NCBI RefSeq assembly: GCF_020164955.1
Contig: NZ_JAIUHG010000038.1
Span: 1 to 53,340 of the forward strand
Reading direction: 5' to 3'
Length of the DNA stretch: 53,340 bases
Origin: Mesorhizobium sp. CA8
GTDB taxonomy: Bacteria; Pseudomonadota; Alphaproteobacteria; Rhizobiales; Rhizobiaceae
Part shown: positions 32,621 to 40,861 of the stretch, in pieces
Layout of the letters: each line of letters opens with the position of its first letter
Position numbering within the stretch: position 1 is the first letter of the stretch
Program-made: the position numbers and the translations under genes
The notes under the pieces: model-generated
The model's database searches: none
Told to the model about the DNA's origin: nothing
The model's input: the letters and a program-made list of their open reading frames with translations, nothing else

Positions 32621-33478
32621 ATGTCAGACCATATTTCCCCTCAGGGGCACCGTGCTTTCGACATCAAGATCGACGGCAGCCCGTTTGTGTTCCATGACTC
32701 GATCGTCACCGGAGATCAGATCCTTCAGAAGGCAAAGCTTTTTCCCACGGATGAGCATCTTCTCTTCCAAGAGCTCGCGGATGGGCAGCTCGAAGAGATC
32801 CGGCCCGACGAGAGCGTCGACCTTCAGCGCGAAGGCCGCGAGCAGTTCATCACCTTCAAGAGCGATCGCTCGTTTCGTTTTGTCCTTGATGGCCGCAAGT
32901 TCGAATGGGGCCTTCCCTTCATCACTGGCTTGCAGTTGAAACGGCTGGCTGGCGTCGATCCTCAGTCCTATGGCGTCTGGCTTGCTCAGCAGGTCGGCGA
33001 CGACCGTCTGATCGGCAACACGGAAAAGGTCGATCTGCAGGGGAACGGAACCGAGCGCTTCTTCACCGGCGTTGACACGACTACCGAAGGCGCGGGAGCA
33101 GCAGTGCTCCCGCCCGAGGATCGTGAGTACCTGACCTCGCAGGCCATCGCTTTCGAGGAGCACGTCGAAGGCACTACAAAGGCAGTCGTGCTGAAAGCCT
33201 GGAGTCTGCCTGAGCGGCGTTTCGATGTCGGCACGGCCGACATCCTTATTCTCCTGCCCCCGGCCTATCCCGACTGTGCACCCGACATGTTCTACCTGAC
33301 GCCCTGGGTTCGTCTTGTGGCGAACCAGCGCTATCCAAACGCAGCGGACCAGCCTCACATGTTTGCAGGCAAGCGTTGGCAGCGCTGGTCGAGGCACAAC
33401 AGCGCCTGGCGCGCGGGGATCGATGGAATCTGGACCATGCTGCGTCGCATCGAGCGTGCGCTGGAGATCGCGGCATGA
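32621..33478 (+). CDS. Tandem ubiquitin-like (multiubiquitin) and E2-like fusion protein
   Basis: A 285-residue protein in three parts. Residues 12-80 (FDIKIDGSPFVFHDSIVTGD) and 84-149 (FRFVLDGRKFEWGLPFITGL) are two ubiquitin-like domains of the multiubiquitin type. Residues 163-285 are an E2-like (prokaryotic E2 family E) domain with DILILLPPAYPDCAPDMFYL and the conserved KRWQRWSRHNSAWRAGID. There is no Gly-Gly at either Ubl end or at the C terminus, and the only Cys in the E2-like part (Cys219) lies in the loop before the usual active site. It may therefore work non-covalently or by an unusual residue. GGAG at 32611-32614 supports the start. It overlaps the JAB/E1 gene by four bases. Confidence 0.85.
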   Translation: MSDHISPQGHRAFDIKIDGSPFVFHDSIVTGDQILQKAKLFPTDEHLLFQELADGQLEEIRPDESVDLQREGREQFITFKSDRSFRFVLDGRKFEWGLPFITGLQLKRLAGVDPQSYGVWLAQQVGDDRLIGNTEKVDLQGNGTERFFTGVDTTTEGAGAAVLPPEDREYLTSQAIAFEEHVEGTTKAVVLKAWSLPERRFDVGTADILILLPPAYPDCAPDMFYLTPWVRLVANQRYPNAADQPHMFAGKRWQRWSRHNSAWRAGIDGIWTMLRRIERALEIAA

Positions 33479-34887
33479 TGACCGCTGACCTCATCTTAAG
33501 GGAACATCACCTCTCGACGTTGCAAGCCGAGTTGCTGCGTGCCGACGGAACAGAGCACGCTGCGTATGTGATCTTCGGAATCTCTCGAATTGGTGCGGAC
33601 CCATTCACGCACAAGCCTCGCTTGCGCGTGATGGTCAAGGACGTGCTCGCCGTTAATGACAACGAGATTAAGTCGTCGGACCACCAGCATATCTCCTGGA
33701 GTACCGAACGTTTCGTTCAACTGCTCGCGCGCGCTGAACGGGAGGGCCTTCAACTCGGCATTGCCCATTCGCATCCGGCGGGATCAAAGCGCTTCTCCGC
33801 GCAGGACGACGCAAATGAAGCCGAACTCGTTCGTTTGAGCCAGAACCGCAATGGTGCCGATGCCATCTTGCCGAGCCTGCTCTTTACAGGAGACGGGTTT
33901 GCAGCGGGGCGCGTGTGGCTTTCGCCGACTTCGTTTATCAACCTCGGCTCAGCGAGAACGGTTAGCAGTAGCTGGCGAACGATCTCCTTCGACCAGGAAG
34001 GCTCGGTGGACAATCGGGCGCTTGCGCGACAAGAACTGGCTCTTGGGCCGGAGTTCAATCAGGTGATGCGCCATCTGCGCGTCGGGGTGGTCGGTGCTGG
34101 CGGCACTGGCAGCCCGTTGCTCCAACAGATTGCCCGCATGGGTGCCGGTTACATCGCGATCTTCGATCCCGACCACGTCGAGCATTCCAATCTCAACAGG
34201 CTCTATGGCGCGACGATGATGGATGCGGATCAAGGTAGCAAGAAGGTCGACGTTGCTCGGCGCGAGATTGACCGTATGGGCCTTGGCACCAGGGTCGCGA
34301 CCTTCGATACCTGGATCGGGGGCACCGGATGTCGCGATGCATTGAAATCGATGGATCTGATCTTCGGCTGCACCGATGATCATGACGGCCGCTCGTTGCT
34401 AAATCGCCTCGCCTACTACTATTTGATCCCGGTCATCGACCTTGGTCTGGCCTTGCGTGTCACCGAGCGCCACGGGTTGACTTGCCTTGAGGCCGATGGC
34501 CGCGCAACAGTTCTTGAGCCCGGCTGCGCATGCCTTTTGTGCCGGCGTGTCGTTGATGCCGGCGTTGCGGCCGAAGAAGCGCTTCGAAGAAACGATCCGG
34601 TAGAATATGAGCGTCGCAAGGTGGAAGCCTATGTGCGCGGCGAAGGCAATCCGTCTCCAGCTGTGATCTCGTTTACGACTTCGGTCGCGACGATGGCCGT
34701 TGAAGAGATGATCCAGCGGATGAACCAGTTCCGCGGTGTCGACGGCGCCATCGCCAATCGGGTTCGCAAGTTCAACATGGCAGAAGACTTTCGGCCCGGT
34801 GCAAAAAAGGAGCCCTGTCGCGTCTGCGGGTCTGATCGCGTCCATGGCATCGGAGATGTTCAACCGTTTCTGGGGAGGGCAGGGTGA
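33475..34887 (+). CDS. JAB (JAMM) peptidase and E1-like (ThiF) adenylating fusion protein
   Basis: A 470-residue fusion. Residues 1-160 form a JAMM metalloprotease: Glu27 (GTEHAAYVIFG) and the full HxH-x7-SxxD motif in IAHSHPAGSKRFSAQDD (His98, His100, Ser108, Asp111). Residues about 195-440 form a ThiF/E1 adenylating domain with VGVVGAGGTGSPLLQQIARM, the DxD...NLNR segment FDPDHVEHSNLNRLYG, and the GCTDDHDGRSLLN loop. Two CxxC pairs (CLLC at 353-356, CRVC at 448-451) form a zinc site. Expected roles are to remove and to activate the Ubl. The order within one chain means processing and activation are physically coupled. It overlaps both neighbours. Confidence 0.9.
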   Translation: MMTADLILREHHLSTLQAELLRADGTEHAAYVIFGISRIGADPFTHKPRLRVMVKDVLAVNDNEIKSSDHQHISWSTERFVQLLARAEREGLQLGIAHSHPAGSKRFSAQDDANEAELVRLSQNRNGADAILPSLLFTGDGFAAGRVWLSPTSFINLGSARTVSSSWRTISFDQEGSVDNRALARQELALGPEFNQVMRHLRVGVVGAGGTGSPLLQQIARMGAGYIAIFDPDHVEHSNLNRLYGATMMDADQGSKKVDVARREIDRMGLGTRVATFDTWIGGTGCRDALKSMDLIFGCTDDHDGRSLLNRLAYYYLIPVIDLGLALRVTERHGLTCLEADGRATVLEPGCACLLCRRVVDAGVAAEEALRRNDPVEYERRKVEAYVRGEGNPSPAVISFTTSVATMAVEEMIQRMNQFRGVDGAIANRVRKFNMAEDFRPGAKKEPCRVCGSDRVHGIGDVQPFLGRAG

Positions 34888-35255
34888 TGCTGCGCAAGAT
34901 TCTCGCCGCCTGCCTTGTTCGGCTGCATCTCGTCGAAAGACCGGACTTTTTTGTCGTCACTAGCATAGACATGCCCGCACCAAATGAGCTCAAGCCGGGC
35001 AAAGCCATCGTCGTTGGCCCGAGGCAAACGCCCAAATGGATGACGTTTCAATGTCCCTCGGGCTGCGGCACGCCACTTCTTCTTTCGCTCAATCCGAAAC
35101 GTCGGCCTCGCTGGGCCGTAGCGTCTGACTGGTTGGCCAGGCCCACCCTGACCCCATCTATCCGGCGGACCGACGGGTGCCGGTGTCATTTCTGGATTCG
35201 AAAAGGTCGTGTAGAATGGTGTAAAGACAGCGGAAAAATCTTGCCGGAAAATTAG
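34887..35255 (+). CDS. DUF6527-like zinc-binding protein of the Ubl operon
   Basis: A 122-residue protein with Cys clusters FQCPSGCGTPLLLSL and GCRCHFWIRKGRVEWC, typical of DUF6527, which is found beside E2/JAB/E1 genes. The Trp-Trp-rich pattern PKWMTFQ...PRWAVASDWL is characteristic. The Cys/His pattern would bind one or two zinc ions, so a RING-like or adaptor role in the Ubl pathway is conceivable but not established. The ATG at 34887 overlaps the stop of the JAB/E1 gene; a GTG at 34884 in the same frame adds one residue. Confidence 0.75.
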   Translation: MLRKILAACLVRLHLVERPDFFVVTSIDMPAPNELKPGKAIVVGPRQTPKWMTFQCPSGCGTPLLLSLNPKRRPRWAVASDWLARPTLTPSIRRTDGCRCHFWIRKGRVEWCKDSGKILPEN

Positions 35256-35323
35256 CAATTCTTGTTCCATACTTGGCCGGGCCGAGCTAGTCTCAACCAG
35301 ATTCGGCCGAGTTGGGGGAGCAA

Positions 35324-35653
35324 ATGCTTGCAGCAATGCCGTCGGAAACGAGCAGGCGACTCGAACTATTCCGGTTGGCACTGTCGCTGATAGACCGCGG
35401 CAAAAGCGAAATACCATCTCCGCTTTCAGTTCATTTTGACGATGTATTGCACCAAGCGAGAAAACTTTCTGATGATCCGAATGCGATCTCTCCAGGCATA
35501 AAGCCGCAAGCTGTGCAGCTTGCAAACGAGCTGCGCGTCTATGTGGGCCTGCGGGATGCCCTTACGGGGATCAACTCGATCGGGGATGTCAGTCAAGCCA
35601 TTGCGCGTCAGGTGCTCCGGAATCTGGAGCCTGGAATTGCATCCCAAGACTGA
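35324..35653 (+). CDS. Hypothetical protein upstream of the metallopeptidase
   Basis: A 109-residue mainly alpha-helical protein (SRRLELFRLALSLIDRGKSE, VQLANELRVYVGLRDALTGI) of no recognised family. Start at the ATG at 35324, preceded by GGGGGAG; a TTG at 35312 is also open. It lies 68 bases after the DUF6527 gene and its end overlaps the metallopeptidase gene by 17 bases, so it probably belongs to the same transcript. Confidence 0.6.
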   Translation: MLAAMPSETSRRLELFRLALSLIDRGKSEIPSPLSVHFDDVLHQARKLSDDPNAISPGIKPQAVQLANELRVYVGLRDALTGINSIGDVSQAIARQVLRNLEPGIASQD

Positions 35654-36671
35654 CCTTGCTCTGCTGACTGAAAGCTTATCGCAGCTCGCAAAGACTCCAT
35701 ACTTTAACCGAGCGATCGAAAAGCACGTTCAGGCGCTCATTGATGTTATTCGACACGTTGTCGGCGCCTCTCCTCCTTACGATGATGAGATCCTGAGATC
35801 TTTTGCGGATAAGGTGTGGACATGCCACCGGTATCTCCAGGGCTCCACAACGAAGGAGGCGCCCTATGAGATCGAATATTGTATGCGCCATGCGATTGGG
35901 GACTGGCTCCCGGATCCATGTCTGGTCACGACCGCGCTGACGGATGAAAAGGATTTCCACCTCAAACCCGGTGATCCGTGGGAATTCGTTTCAGCCGCCT
36001 TGGATCGATATGACGGGATCGTGCCTGAGGAAAAACTGATTTTCATTGGCGTGCCACGCATTTACAAGCACATGCCTCTATTCTGCGCGGCGCTCTATCA
36101 TGAATTGGGCCATTTCGTAGACCTGACCCGCAACGTTACGGACACGACCCTCCTGCTTAAGCCTGCCCCGGAGGGCCTCACGGAGATTGTCCGCAATTAT
36201 CGGCGGGAACATTTCGCCGACCTATTCGCCGCCTGCTATGTCGGCTCGGCAATTGTCGACAGTCTTGACGCGACCAATCCTCTCGGGCCCCGAACCTTTA
36301 CCCATCCTCCAACGGTAGAACGTATCGACTTCATAAACGGCTTCCTGAAAGACGAGAAGTTGGACGATCTCGACATGTTCCAGGAGGCGCTTTCGAAGCT
36401 CGGCCTGCCGCCATTGCGGCAGAGATTCAAGGTACCATCTATTGAGAGCGCTTTTGACGACATCCGCCCCCATGTAGTCGAGGAGGCCGCAGAGCTGCAC
36501 GGCCTCATGGCCGCTGGGTGGTCCTACCTTGGAAAGATCAAGTCTGGCGCTGGTCCACAGTGGACCGCCACAGGCAGCTCGTTGGAGGTGATTCGTATCG
36601 TGAACGATCTTACTGAAAAATCGATCCGAAACCACTCGATCCGTCACCTGTGGTCCTCGGGCTCAACATGA
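35637..36671 (+). CDS. HExxH zinc metallopeptidase-like protein
   Basis: A 344-residue protein with an HExxH zinc motif in FCAALYHELGHFVDLTRNV and a gluzincin-type downstream motif in NYRREHFADLFAACYVGSAI (E-x-x-x-D). It has no signal peptide, so it should act in the cytoplasm. I place the start at a TTG at 35637 (TGGAG seven bases upstream). An ATG at 35520 would put 39 unlikely residues inside the preceding gene. A frameshift that fuses it with the preceding protein is an alternative. Its stop overlaps the next start as ATGA. Specificity is unknown; processing of a Ubl conjugate or host protein is only a hypothesis. Confidence 0.72.
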   Translation: MHPKTDLALLTESLSQLAKTPYFNRAIEKHVQALIDVIRHVVGASPPYDDEILRSFADKVWTCHRYLQGSTTKEAPYEIEYCMRHAIGDWLPDPCLVTTALTDEKDFHLKPGDPWEFVSAALDRYDGIVPEEKLIFIGVPRIYKHMPLFCAALYHELGHFVDLTRNVTDTTLLLKPAPEGLTEIVRNYRREHFADLFAACYVGSAIVDSLDATNPLGPRTFTHPPTVERIDFINGFLKDEKLDDLDMFQEALSKLGLPPLRQRFKVPSIESAFDDIRPHVVEEAAELHGLMAAGWSYLGKIKSGAGPQWTATGSSLEVIRIVNDLTEKSIRNHSIRHLWSSGST

Positions 36672-37276
36672 TAAGAAGCGACATTCTGGGAAGGCTGGGG
36701 AAGGTTGGTCCAACCGGGCTTTGGATTGATCCGCTGTTGGATGAGGGTCAGATCGGTGAGGTAACTGTCGACCTTAGGCTCGGATACGACTTTCTCGTAT
36801 CGATCGTGACACGGCGCCCTTTCATCGGGATTGTTCGCGATGATGAGCGCTTCAGGTCAATCCCATCTTATTTTCAGCCGACCCGCCGCGAGCTCGGCGA
36901 CCGCTTCATTCTCTATCCCGATCAAGTCGTGCTGGCGACGACGCTGGAGTACATCGCACTTCCAAGCGACTGCTACGCCGACATTTTTACTCGAAGCAGC
37001 TTTACTCGCCTGGGCATTGGCCTCAGCACGATGGTTCATCCGGGGTTCCGGGGGTGCTTTTCGGTTGAACTGTTCAACCATGGAAATAATCCGATAGAAC
37101 TGGTTGTCGGGGCAAAGATGTTCCAAATGCGACTTACCAAGCTGGCCGATGAAATGAAGTATGGTGGGATTGAGCGAAAATATTTTGGGAATGTCAGGCC
37201 AACACCCTCGCGCGCAGCCGATGACAATGATTTGCAACGCCTTTCCAATTTGTCGATCAGTCATAGACGCGAGTAA
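36668..37276 (+). CDS. dCTP deaminase / dUTPase family protein (Dcd-like)
   Basis: A 202-residue Dcd-family protein: DLRLGYDFLV, ATTLEYIALPSDCYADIFTR, the signature RSSFTRLGIGLSTMVHPGFR, and GCFSVELFNHGNNPIELVV with the probable catalytic Glu in SVEL, then KMFQMRLTKLAD. Housekeeping Dcd makes dUMP precursors. Many bacterial defence islands carry Dcd-like proteins that drain dCTP during phage infection. Its place at the end of the Ubl/peptidase run and beside AbiV and HEPN genes favours defence. It starts at the ATG at 36668 inside the stop of the peptidase gene. Confidence 0.85.
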   Translation: MIRSDILGRLGKVGPTGLWIDPLLDEGQIGEVTVDLRLGYDFLVSIVTRRPFIGIVRDDERFRSIPSYFQPTRRELGDRFILYPDQVVLATTLEYIALPSDCYADIFTRSSFTRLGIGLSTMVHPGFRGCFSVELFNHGNNPIELVVGAKMFQMRLTKLADEMKYGGIERKYFGNVRPTPSRAADDNDLQRLSNLSISHRRE

Positions 37277-37304
37277 GAGCGCAATCGCAAACGCCAGTTC
37301 CCGT

Positions 37305-38018
37305 CTACCCGACCTCTCTTAGCCTCTTCAATCCAGCGTCCAAGAACTTTTTGACGAGCTCGTCACTCGCGGACATGAGATCGTCACCTCCATGCCTTTG
37401 GAGTTCCTCCGCAGCCTCAACGAATTCGACCACCAAGTCTTGTAAATCCTCAGGCGATTTGTCCAGACGTTTGAGCATCTTCAAACTGTTGTGGGCGTAT
37501 CCGAGAAAGGTCCGGTTTCTTTCCACGATCTGCGCGAGCATTTCAGGCGTAATTTGCTCGCTTGGTGACACGAATTGCCCGTCTTTCCAGTCCACATATA
37601 GGGACGCATTTTTGGCATCGTTTGAGGTCTTGTGAAACTCCATCTGGAGCTTCTCGAACTCCTTCCGCGCTGTTTCCCAGTCTCCGCGTGCGTTGGCATC
37701 TTTCTCTGCTTTCGACCCGCTGAGCATGTAGGCATTGCTTTTGTTCTTGGAGGAGTGGCGTTTAAGCGCTCCTAGAATCCTGTTCTGATCAACTTCAAGT
37801 CCCGACAGCAAACTAGTTGCCCACCAGCCCATGTTCTCGATTTTTGAGCATTCTTCGAGAGAAATTTGATGGAGACAGAGCGCTCGTGCCGTTGCGCCGG
37901 CTTTTGCCAAGAGTTCTGCCTCGAAGTACAGCTTCTCGGCGTTATCGAACGTCAATTCCGCGCCGCGCACAAGGACGCTCAGGAACGCACGATCTATCGT
38001 TGGAAGAGCTTCGACCAT
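37305..38018 (-). CDS. AbiV-family abortive infection protein
   Basis: A 237-residue helical protein matching AbiV: VRGAELTFDNAEKLYFEAEL, LLAKAGATARALCLHQISLE and ECSKIENMGWWATSLLSG, the family's N-terminal core. AbiV of Lactococcus blocks phage translation. The C-terminal half is a variable helical region. It is one base from the HEPN protein gene upstream on the same strand, so both are probably co-expressed. Confidence 0.82.
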   Translation of the reverse strand: MVEALPTIDRAFLSVLVRGAELTFDNAEKLYFEAELLAKAGATARALCLHQISLEECSKIENMGWWATSLLSGLEVDQNRILGALKRHSSKNKSNAYMLSGSKAEKDANARGDWETARKEFEKLQMEFHKTSNDAKNASLYVDWKDGQFVSPSEQITPEMLAQIVERNRTFLGYAHNSLKMLKRLDKSPEDLQDLVVEFVEAAEELQRHGGDDLMSASDELVKKFLDAGLKRLREVG

Positions 38019-38019
38019 C

Positions 38020-38697
38020 TCAGGATATCACGCGGCTGTTATACACTGCGATCCAGGCATCGTGCTCAGCTTTGAGATTTTCAACAAGGGCATTCACCGT
38101 CAAATCATTGATTGCCTGGGGCCTTCCATGAGCGAACGCGTTTCTGCGTTCGTGGATGTCCTTAAGTAGATCTGCAACTCCGGGAAACCCATTGACGCGA
38201 AGGTCGTCGAAATAATTCGTCCCGAAGAATATCTTGTAGAGGTCGAAGAGGCGGGTCCCAATTCCAGAGTAACGCCGAAGCTCGTCGTCTAAGACACGTT
38301 GTGGGAGGGCACGCATGGCAGTTCGGTGAAGCCTCTCGATACGAGTTTCGAAGTAGCTCCAGAACAGCAGCACCAGCGCCGCCCGAGCGGATGGGCGCTC
38401 AGCATCGGCAAGGTGTGAAAACCGTTCAAATTCAGCGACCGGACGCTCCCACTCACGCTGCAGCATCTGCAGATAAATGTGGTCCTCATAGCGACCTTCG
38501 GCACCAGCGAAGGCCGGATGGATGATCATCTGTTGGCCCTTTATCCTCGTGATCTGAGGCGAGGTGTCGAATGGGTCGGCACCACAAGCCGGGCAGGGTG
38601 CATCAATCTTCCTAATGCCTGCGCAGTCCCCGCTGCATGACACGTAGCCCGACCAGAGGCTTGCCCATGATTTGCCAGGTAACTCGTCGAACCACAT
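38020..38697 (-). CDS. HEPN-domain protein with N-terminal zinc ribbon
   Basis: A 225-residue protein. The N terminus has Cys pairs typical of a zinc ribbon (GYVSCSGDCAGIRKIDAPCP, ACGADPF). The C-terminal half is a HEPN-like helical domain with the RNase motif R-x4-H in IHERRNAFAHGRPQAIND and the helix ARAALVLLFWSYFETRIERL. HEPN domains often act as RNA-cleaving toxins. It precedes the AbiV gene by one base. Confidence 0.72.
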   Translation of the reverse strand: MWFDELPGKSWASLWSGYVSCSGDCAGIRKIDAPCPACGADPFDTSPQITRIKGQQMIIHPAFAGAEGRYEDHIYLQMLQREWERPVAEFERFSHLADAERPSARAALVLLFWSYFETRIERLHRTAMRALPQRVLDDELRRYSGIGTRLFDLYKIFFGTNYFDDLRVNGFPGVADLLKDIHERRNAFAHGRPQAINDLTVNALVENLKAEHDAWIAVYNSRVIS

Positions 38698-39021
38698 CGG
38701 ATGACCGCATCGTGCCGTTTGTCAAACTAGACGCCATTCTGGTCACGATCAGCGTCGAGCAATCAAGCTGACGTTTCGCAAAAAGGCAGTAAAACGCCGC
38801 AAATTCCATTTTTTGGGCGCCGTGCCGGGCTTCCAGGGCCTTCTTCCAGTTGTTGCTTGATCTATCGGCAGAATGGTGTCGGAGATTGCGAGGCCTGAAC
38901 GTCTCATGATGCAACGCGGATGAGACTTCCCATATATAAACCTGCGGTTCTTGCCGGCGCCTCCGGCGGAAACGACGCACTGCGACGACCGACTATGGGC
39001 CGGATCGGATATCGAATCCTT

Positions 39022-40296
39022 ATGATCACATCCTTCGCCGAATTCCTCGAGCAGCTTCAGGAAAAAGAGGCTGCCATCCTCGCCGGACAATCCGTGACCC
39101 ATGGTCCGACGATCGGCGATATGTACGAAGGCCTGACCCGCGAACTTCTTGAGCGCGCTATCCCAGAACAGCTAAACGTCCGCTTGGTGGATGGCTTTGT
39201 GCTCGGCGTTGATGGAAAACTCAGTCACCAGACCGATGCGATGCTGGTAATGGGCGAGAAGGGGCAACGGATACCTAAGACCGATCAGTGGATCTGGCCG
39301 ATCGAAGACGTTCTGGCCGTCTTCGAGGTCAAGAAGAGCCTTTTCGGAAACCAGCTTGTCGATAGCATCGAGAAGATGCGCATCGTCTCGCTCCAGCAGA
39401 AAGAGCTGATGGCCTCAGAGCGAAAGCGGGTGAAACTCGGCCCGTCCAAGGACGCCTTCGCACGTCTCATGGGGCGTTTTCCATCGGTGGGAGAGCTGGA
39501 AGACTTCCAAGGGGCAGGGGGTGAGATCCTGCGGACCATTGCCCACGAGCAGTTGGCGCCGGTTAGGATCGTTTTCGGCTATGAAGGGTACGCAGACGAG
39601 ACAGGTCTTCGGAAAGGTTTTCTGGACGCTCTCCGGGACGCGCCAGGAGGCATCGCAGGGCCTGCGGTACTCCCCAACCTCATTGTTTGTCGCAAGAACG
39701 CCATCCTCAAGATGAATGGCCATCCGTTCGTCTCGCCGGTCGGCGATGACGGCCGGTGGAACTTATTCGGCTCCACCCGCGCAGCGCCTTTCGCCCTCTT
39801 GCTGGAACTCATTTGGACGCGCCTCGGGAACGAGTTTAACGCACAATTTCCTATCGATGACAGCCTGACCAAGGAGGTCATCGCCCCGCTTCTGGCTGGT
39901 GAAGTCGTGACAGACGGATCAGTCCGCGGCTGGATGTTCCATTATAGCATGTTGAGCAAGAAGCAGCTCGCTGACACAACGGCCGATCAGTGGGAGCCTT
40001 TTGCGGTTACGCTTGAAGAATACGTGATCTTCGGTATGGCCATGAACGGCGGCGGGCTGGATCTCAATGATCAAAGCCTACAAGAAGGGGCGGCGCAATC
40101 GGGGCTTAATCTCAAGGCATTCGCGGATCGCCTGGTTGCGGCGCGGCTGTTTTCGTGGGTCGCTCCGGATGTCGCGCACCCGGTGAACGACACCATCCAC
40201 ACTTCAGTGACACCCGATGGCAATTTCTGGCTATCGGACAATCAAAAGCTGTTGGGGTTGTGGAGCCAGCAGTACGTGCCGAAGCCAAAAAAGTAG
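39022..40296 (+). CDS. DUF6602 protein with PD-(D/E)XK-like nuclease motif
   Basis: A 424-residue protein; the start at 39022 (MITSFAEFLEQLQEKEAAIL) gives a sensible N terminus. Residues 36, 72 and 102-104 line up as Glu (IGDMYEGLTRELLERA), Asp (SHQTDAMLVMG) and ExK (VLAVFEVKKSLFG), the pattern of PD-(D/E)XK nucleases and of DUF6602. The C-terminal 200 residues are unassigned (GGLDLNDQSLQEGAAQSGL). It closes the defence island; the target (DNA or otherwise) is unknown. Confidence 0.75.
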   Translation: MITSFAEFLEQLQEKEAAILAGQSVTHGPTIGDMYEGLTRELLERAIPEQLNVRLVDGFVLGVDGKLSHQTDAMLVMGEKGQRIPKTDQWIWPIEDVLAVFEVKKSLFGNQLVDSIEKMRIVSLQQKELMASERKRVKLGPSKDAFARLMGRFPSVGELEDFQGAGGEILRTIAHEQLAPVRIVFGYEGYADETGLRKGFLDALRDAPGGIAGPAVLPNLIVCRKNAILKMNGHPFVSPVGDDGRWNLFGSTRAAPFALLLELIWTRLGNEFNAQFPIDDSLTKEVIAPLLAGEVVTDGSVRGWMFHYSMLSKKQLADTTADQWEPFAVTLEEYVIFGMAMNGGGLDLNDQSLQEGAAQSGLNLKAFADRLVAARLFSWVAPDVAHPVNDTIHTSVTPDGNFWLSDNQKLLGLWSQQYVPKPKK

Positions 40297-40434
40297 TTTC
40301 ATGAAGTTCTAAGATAGGGTGCTCATTTGCGTCTCGATGCACCCAGTCTTGCATTTCGCCCTGATCCCGAGGCGGCAGCCTCCCCGTTCGCCTTTTGTGC
40401 TTCGAAAGTCGCATAAAGGGCAGTGTGGAACTGG

Positions 40435-40861
40435 TGTGATGTCCGGAATTATTCGGCAGTTCAGGCGGTTTACCAGTCCGGAATTAAGGGCCGCCGGGTG
40501 TTCGGCCTATGTGATTGAGAACAATGGAATTTTCAAGCAGAGGCCAGGAGTTCCCGATCCATAGGTCGGGTTTACCAATAGCCTCAATGACAGCTGATTC
40601 TGGACTGGTGCTAAGTGATAGGATTGGCGTGGAATTTAAGCACCCTTATTGGTCAACCCACTTCCGTCGGCAACGGATTGGTCAACCCGAGACCCCAGGA
40701 TTGGTAAACCGAAGCGGCAGCCCTATCGACCAAGGTTCAGCTCTGTACTCCCCAATCCGTTGAGACAGATGGCGTCAGAATCTCGGCGTAGTCAATGTGC
40801 GCGCATAACAGCGACGTCCTGACTTAATTCCGGACTGCGACAGATAATTCTGGACGCCACA
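40435..40861. mobile_element. Short non-coding element with IS-like inverted ends (MITE-type remnant)
   Basis: The left end TGTGATGTCCGGAATTAT (40435-40452) and the inverted right end TGTGGCGTCCAGAATTAT (40861-40844) match at 15 of 18 positions. Each end has a second GTCCGGAATTAAG copy further in (around 40477-40489 and 40823-40836). Paired terminal repeats of this type are typical of IS21-family ends. No transposase gene is inside. I found no clear target duplication. It may be a deleted insertion sequence or a small non-autonomous element. Confidence 0.55.
40467..40710. repeat. Five copies of ATTGGT(A/C)AACC
   Basis: Copies at 40648-40658, 40677-40687 and 40700-40710 read forward. Those at 40569-40579 and 40467-40477 (one mismatch) read inverted. 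They lie inside the 427-bp element and may be transposase binding sites or regulator half-sites. Confidence 0.55.

Noticed and set aside
32621..34887. CBASS type II operon (Cap2/Cap3-type E1-E2 and JAB)
   Set aside because: In CBASS type II a CD-NTase and an effector accompany separate E1-E2 fusion and JAB genes. Here the fusions are Ubl-E2 and JAB-E1, and no CD-NTase motif is seen nearby.
36668..37276. Housekeeping dCTP deaminase
   Set aside because: Gene order (operon with an HExxH peptidase beside abortive infection genes) and divergent ends favour an accessory role, though chemistry may be the same.
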